The notes beneath the pieces were generated by a model. That model was not told the DNA's origin, searched no databases, and saw only the letters and a program-made list of their open reading frames with translations. A program made the translations under genes and the position numbers. A stretch of 14,762 nucleotides of DNA from Aquirufa sp. (lineage in GTDB: Bacteria; Bacteroidota; Bacteroidia; Cytophagales; Spirosomataceae): NCBI GenBank assembly GCA_030833145.1, contig JAURHT010000040.1:1-14762 (forward strand). Direction: 5' to 3'. How positions within the stretch are numbered: position 1 is the first letter of the stretch; the number at the start of each line of letters is the position of its first letter. Positions 13,268 through 14,762 of this stretch are shown here, piece by piece.

Positions 13268-13960
13268 ATGAAAAAGAACTTCTCTTTATTACTATTACTG
13301 ATGTTGTTTAGCTTGTCCGCAAGCGCACAACGCTGGTCCTATGGTGCCGGTTTAGGAGGCTCCCTCTATCACGGAACCTGGGCAAATTGGCATACTTTAC
13401 CTAACAATAAGGAGATTGCCATGACACGTCCCGCTTTGAATCTGCAGGTACGTTATCAAAATAGTCCCACTTTCGCTTACCGTCTTCAAGCCGTGTTTAC
13501 GGATTTGAAAGGAGGCACAGGGAACCGCGTCTCGCCGGTAACGGTGGCGCTTCCGGTGACTAATTTTGCGACCTCTATCTTCGGTTTAGATGCTTTAGTG
13601 GAATATAATTTCTTGAATTACCAAAACTCGGTTAGACGTGTAAACAACTGGACTCCGTATTTCTATGCGGGTGTTTCTACGGTTTTTGCCAAAGTAGCCG
13701 GCACCCAAGATGGGGTAGGTTTCAAGACCAATACGAAAATGAATTATGCCATACCTTTTGGGGTAGGGGTAAAATACCAACTGTCACCTAGCTGGGGCAT
13801 TCAGTTTGATCTAGGGGCGAGAAAGACCTTCACAGATGCGCTGGATAGACCTTTGTCTGACGGGGAAGCGTCGTTCAACCTAACGAAAGGAGATCAGTTT
13901 TTGAATTCTTCTTTGACCGTTACCTACACGATTCAATCTGTTTTTTGTCCCACCTATTAA
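13268..13960 (+). CDS. DUF6089-like outer-membrane beta-barrel protein
   Basis: 230 residues. A clean Sec signal peptide (MKKNFSLLLLLMLFSLSASA, cut before Q21) is followed by a stretch of alternating strands rich in Gly and aromatic residues (WSYGAGLGGSLYHGTW, PYFYAGVSTVFA, IPFGVGVKYQLSPSWGIQFDLGARKTF). This is the pattern of a small outer-membrane barrel. The position directly before uppS is the usual one for DUF6089 proteins in Bacteroidota, which supports the family call. Function is unknown. The frame also contains a TTG at 13265, one codon earlier. The ATG at 13268 is preferred because it gives a standard MKK signal start. Confidence 0.8.
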   Translation: MKKNFSLLLLLMLFSLSASAQRWSYGAGLGGSLYHGTWANWHTLPNNKEIAMTRPALNLQVRYQNSPTFAYRLQAVFTDLKGGTGNRVSPVTVALPVTNFATSIFGLDALVEYNFLNYQNSVRRVNNWTPYFYAGVSTVFAKVAGTQDGVGFKTNTKMNYAIPFGVGVKYQLSPSWGIQFDLGARKTFTDALDRPLSDGEASFNLTKGDQFLNSSLTVTYTIQSVFCPTY

Positions 13961-13970
13961 CAAGTTTTAA

Positions 13971-14001
13971 TTGGATAGGGTGGCCAATATGACTACATTT
14001 G
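13971..14001 (+). promoter_or_regulatory. Bacteroidota-type promoter for uppS
   Basis: TTG at 13971-13973, exactly 20 bases of spacer, and TACATTTG at 13994-14001 match the phylum consensus in full. The predicted start near 14008 leaves about 20 bases before the chosen TTG start codon of uppS. Confidence 0.65.
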
Positions 14002-14026
14002 CCCCTTATTGATTACAAATCCATCG

Positions 14027-14762
14027 TTGAAATTGAAAGAGTTAATTGATCTACATAATGTTCCTGTGCACATTGCCGTTATTATGGATGGTAATGGACG
14101 ATGGGCTAAGCAGCAAGGGATAATGGATCGTGTTTTTGGACATCGATCAGCTTTGAAAGCGGTACGGGAGACCATTGAAGGATGTGGAGAATTAGGAGTG
14201 AAGTTTTTAACCTTGTATGCCTTCTCTACAGAGAATTGGAACCGTCCTAAAGCCGAAGTAACGGCGCTAATGTCACTATTAGTGAGTGCGATTAAGGATG
14301 AATTACCCGGGATGATCCAGAAGGATATTCGCTTAAAGGCGATCGGGGATTTAAGTAAATTACCGGCCTCATCTCGCGCTGAACTAGAAAAGGCGATGGA
14401 GAAAACGGCAAATAATAAGGGTTTGACCCTGAATTTAGCACTTTCTTATTCTGGTAAATGGGATATCGTGCAAGCGACGCAGCAAATAGCGGAGAAAGTG
14501 AAAAGTGGCGAATTAAACGCAGCTTCGATTGATGCTGATACGATAAACGAGTACTTGTCTACGGCGGGAATGCCTGATCCTGATTTGATGATCAGAACGG
14601 GAGGAGACCACCGGATTAGTAATTTTATGCTGTGGCAATTAGCCTATGCAGAGTTGTATATTTTTGAAGATTTGTTTTGGCCTGATTTTAGAAAAGAACA
14701 TCTAAATGAAGCGATTATAGACTTTCAAATGCGTGAAAGACGTTTTGGAAAGATAAGTGAAC
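14027..14762 (+). CDS. uppS: Undecaprenyl (isoprenyl) diphosphate synthase, partial at the 3' end
   Basis: Makes the C55 lipid carrier for peptidoglycan and surface polysaccharides by condensing isopentenyl diphosphate onto farnesyl diphosphate at the cytoplasmic face. 245 codons are visible, and only the last few and the stop are beyond the edge. Motifs: IMDGNGRWAKQQG with the catalytic Asp, FSTENWNRP, LNLALSYSGKWDI, and PDPDLMIRTGGDHRISNFMLWQLAYAELY followed by FWPDF. No in-frame ATG precedes MDGNGR, so a non-ATG start is needed. TTG at 14027 gives MKLKELIDLHNVP, which fits the family N-terminus (TTG at 14033 is an alternative). In many Bacteroidota bamA follows uppS. The usual RTSGE motif appears as RTGGD. 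Confidence 0.93.
   Translation, partial: MKLKELIDLHNVPVHIAVIMDGNGRWAKQQGIMDRVFGHRSALKAVRETIEGCGELGVKFLTLYAFSTENWNRPKAEVTALMSLLVSAIKDELPGMIQKDIRLKAIGDLSKLPASSRAELEKAMEKTANNKGLTLNLALSYSGKWDIVQATQQIAEKVKSGELNAASIDADTINEYLSTAGMPDPDLMIRTGGDHRISNFMLWQLAYAELYIFEDLFWPDFRKEHLNEAIIDFQMRERRFGKISE

Noticed and set aside
13970..13988. ATTGG...CCAAT inverted repeat after the DUF6089-like gene
   Set aside because: It has five-base arms without a T-run and overlaps the uppS promoter. It is not convincing as terminator or operator.

Overview
The window looks like chromosomal DNA of a Bacteroidota bacterium, probably of the Cytophagales/Spirosomataceae type. This rests on four things: a DUF1501 protein with a type IX secretion (T9SS) sorting domain, a 1117-residue SecA without the C-terminal zinc motif, a DUF6089-type barrel gene next to uppS, and promoter boxes of the TTG-N20-TAnnTTTG class. 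Genus cannot be fixed from sequence alone.

Left part (1-4400, minus strand). The first 47 bases are the start of a leftward gene resembling the N-terminus of PpiD-type membrane foldases. An arginine operon is read right to left: a short leader ORF rich in arginine codons, a GNAT acyltransferase (probable N-acylglutamate synthase), argG, argC and an argD-type aminotransferase. GNAT, argG and argC are 1-7 bases apart. argC and argD are separated by 201 bases filled by a structured repeat element with a terminator-like hairpin.

The leader ORF (4327-4401) is the most interesting regulatory find. It has 24 codons, five arginine codons in a row and a sixth near its end, and it stops 50 bases before the first structural gene. 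Overlapping alternative hairpins lie over the arginine codons. It resembles a ribosome-sensing attenuator for arginine.

Middle (4382-9689). A good Bacteroidota promoter lies inside the divergent leader region and reads right into aat (N-end-rule aminoacyl transferase) and proB (glutamate 5-kinase). proB converges on secA. A second copy of the repeat element sits between them, in the opposite orientation to the first. Each copy has inverted arrays of a degenerate 7-base unit (AAAGCAT-like), a GC-rich palindrome with core CGCTTCGCG, and an A/T-armed hairpin, in the same order. argC and secA also both end inside palindromes that include their stop codons.

Right part (9843-14762, plus strand). 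An unrecognised single-TM protein, a DUF1800 protein and a DUF1501 protein with a T9SS sorting domain are 1 and 2 bases apart and probably form one surface or export module. Next come a DUF6089-like outer-membrane barrel gene with its own -7 box (possibly leaderless) and uppS (undecaprenyl diphosphate synthase) behind a textbook promoter. uppS runs off the right edge only a few residues short of its end.
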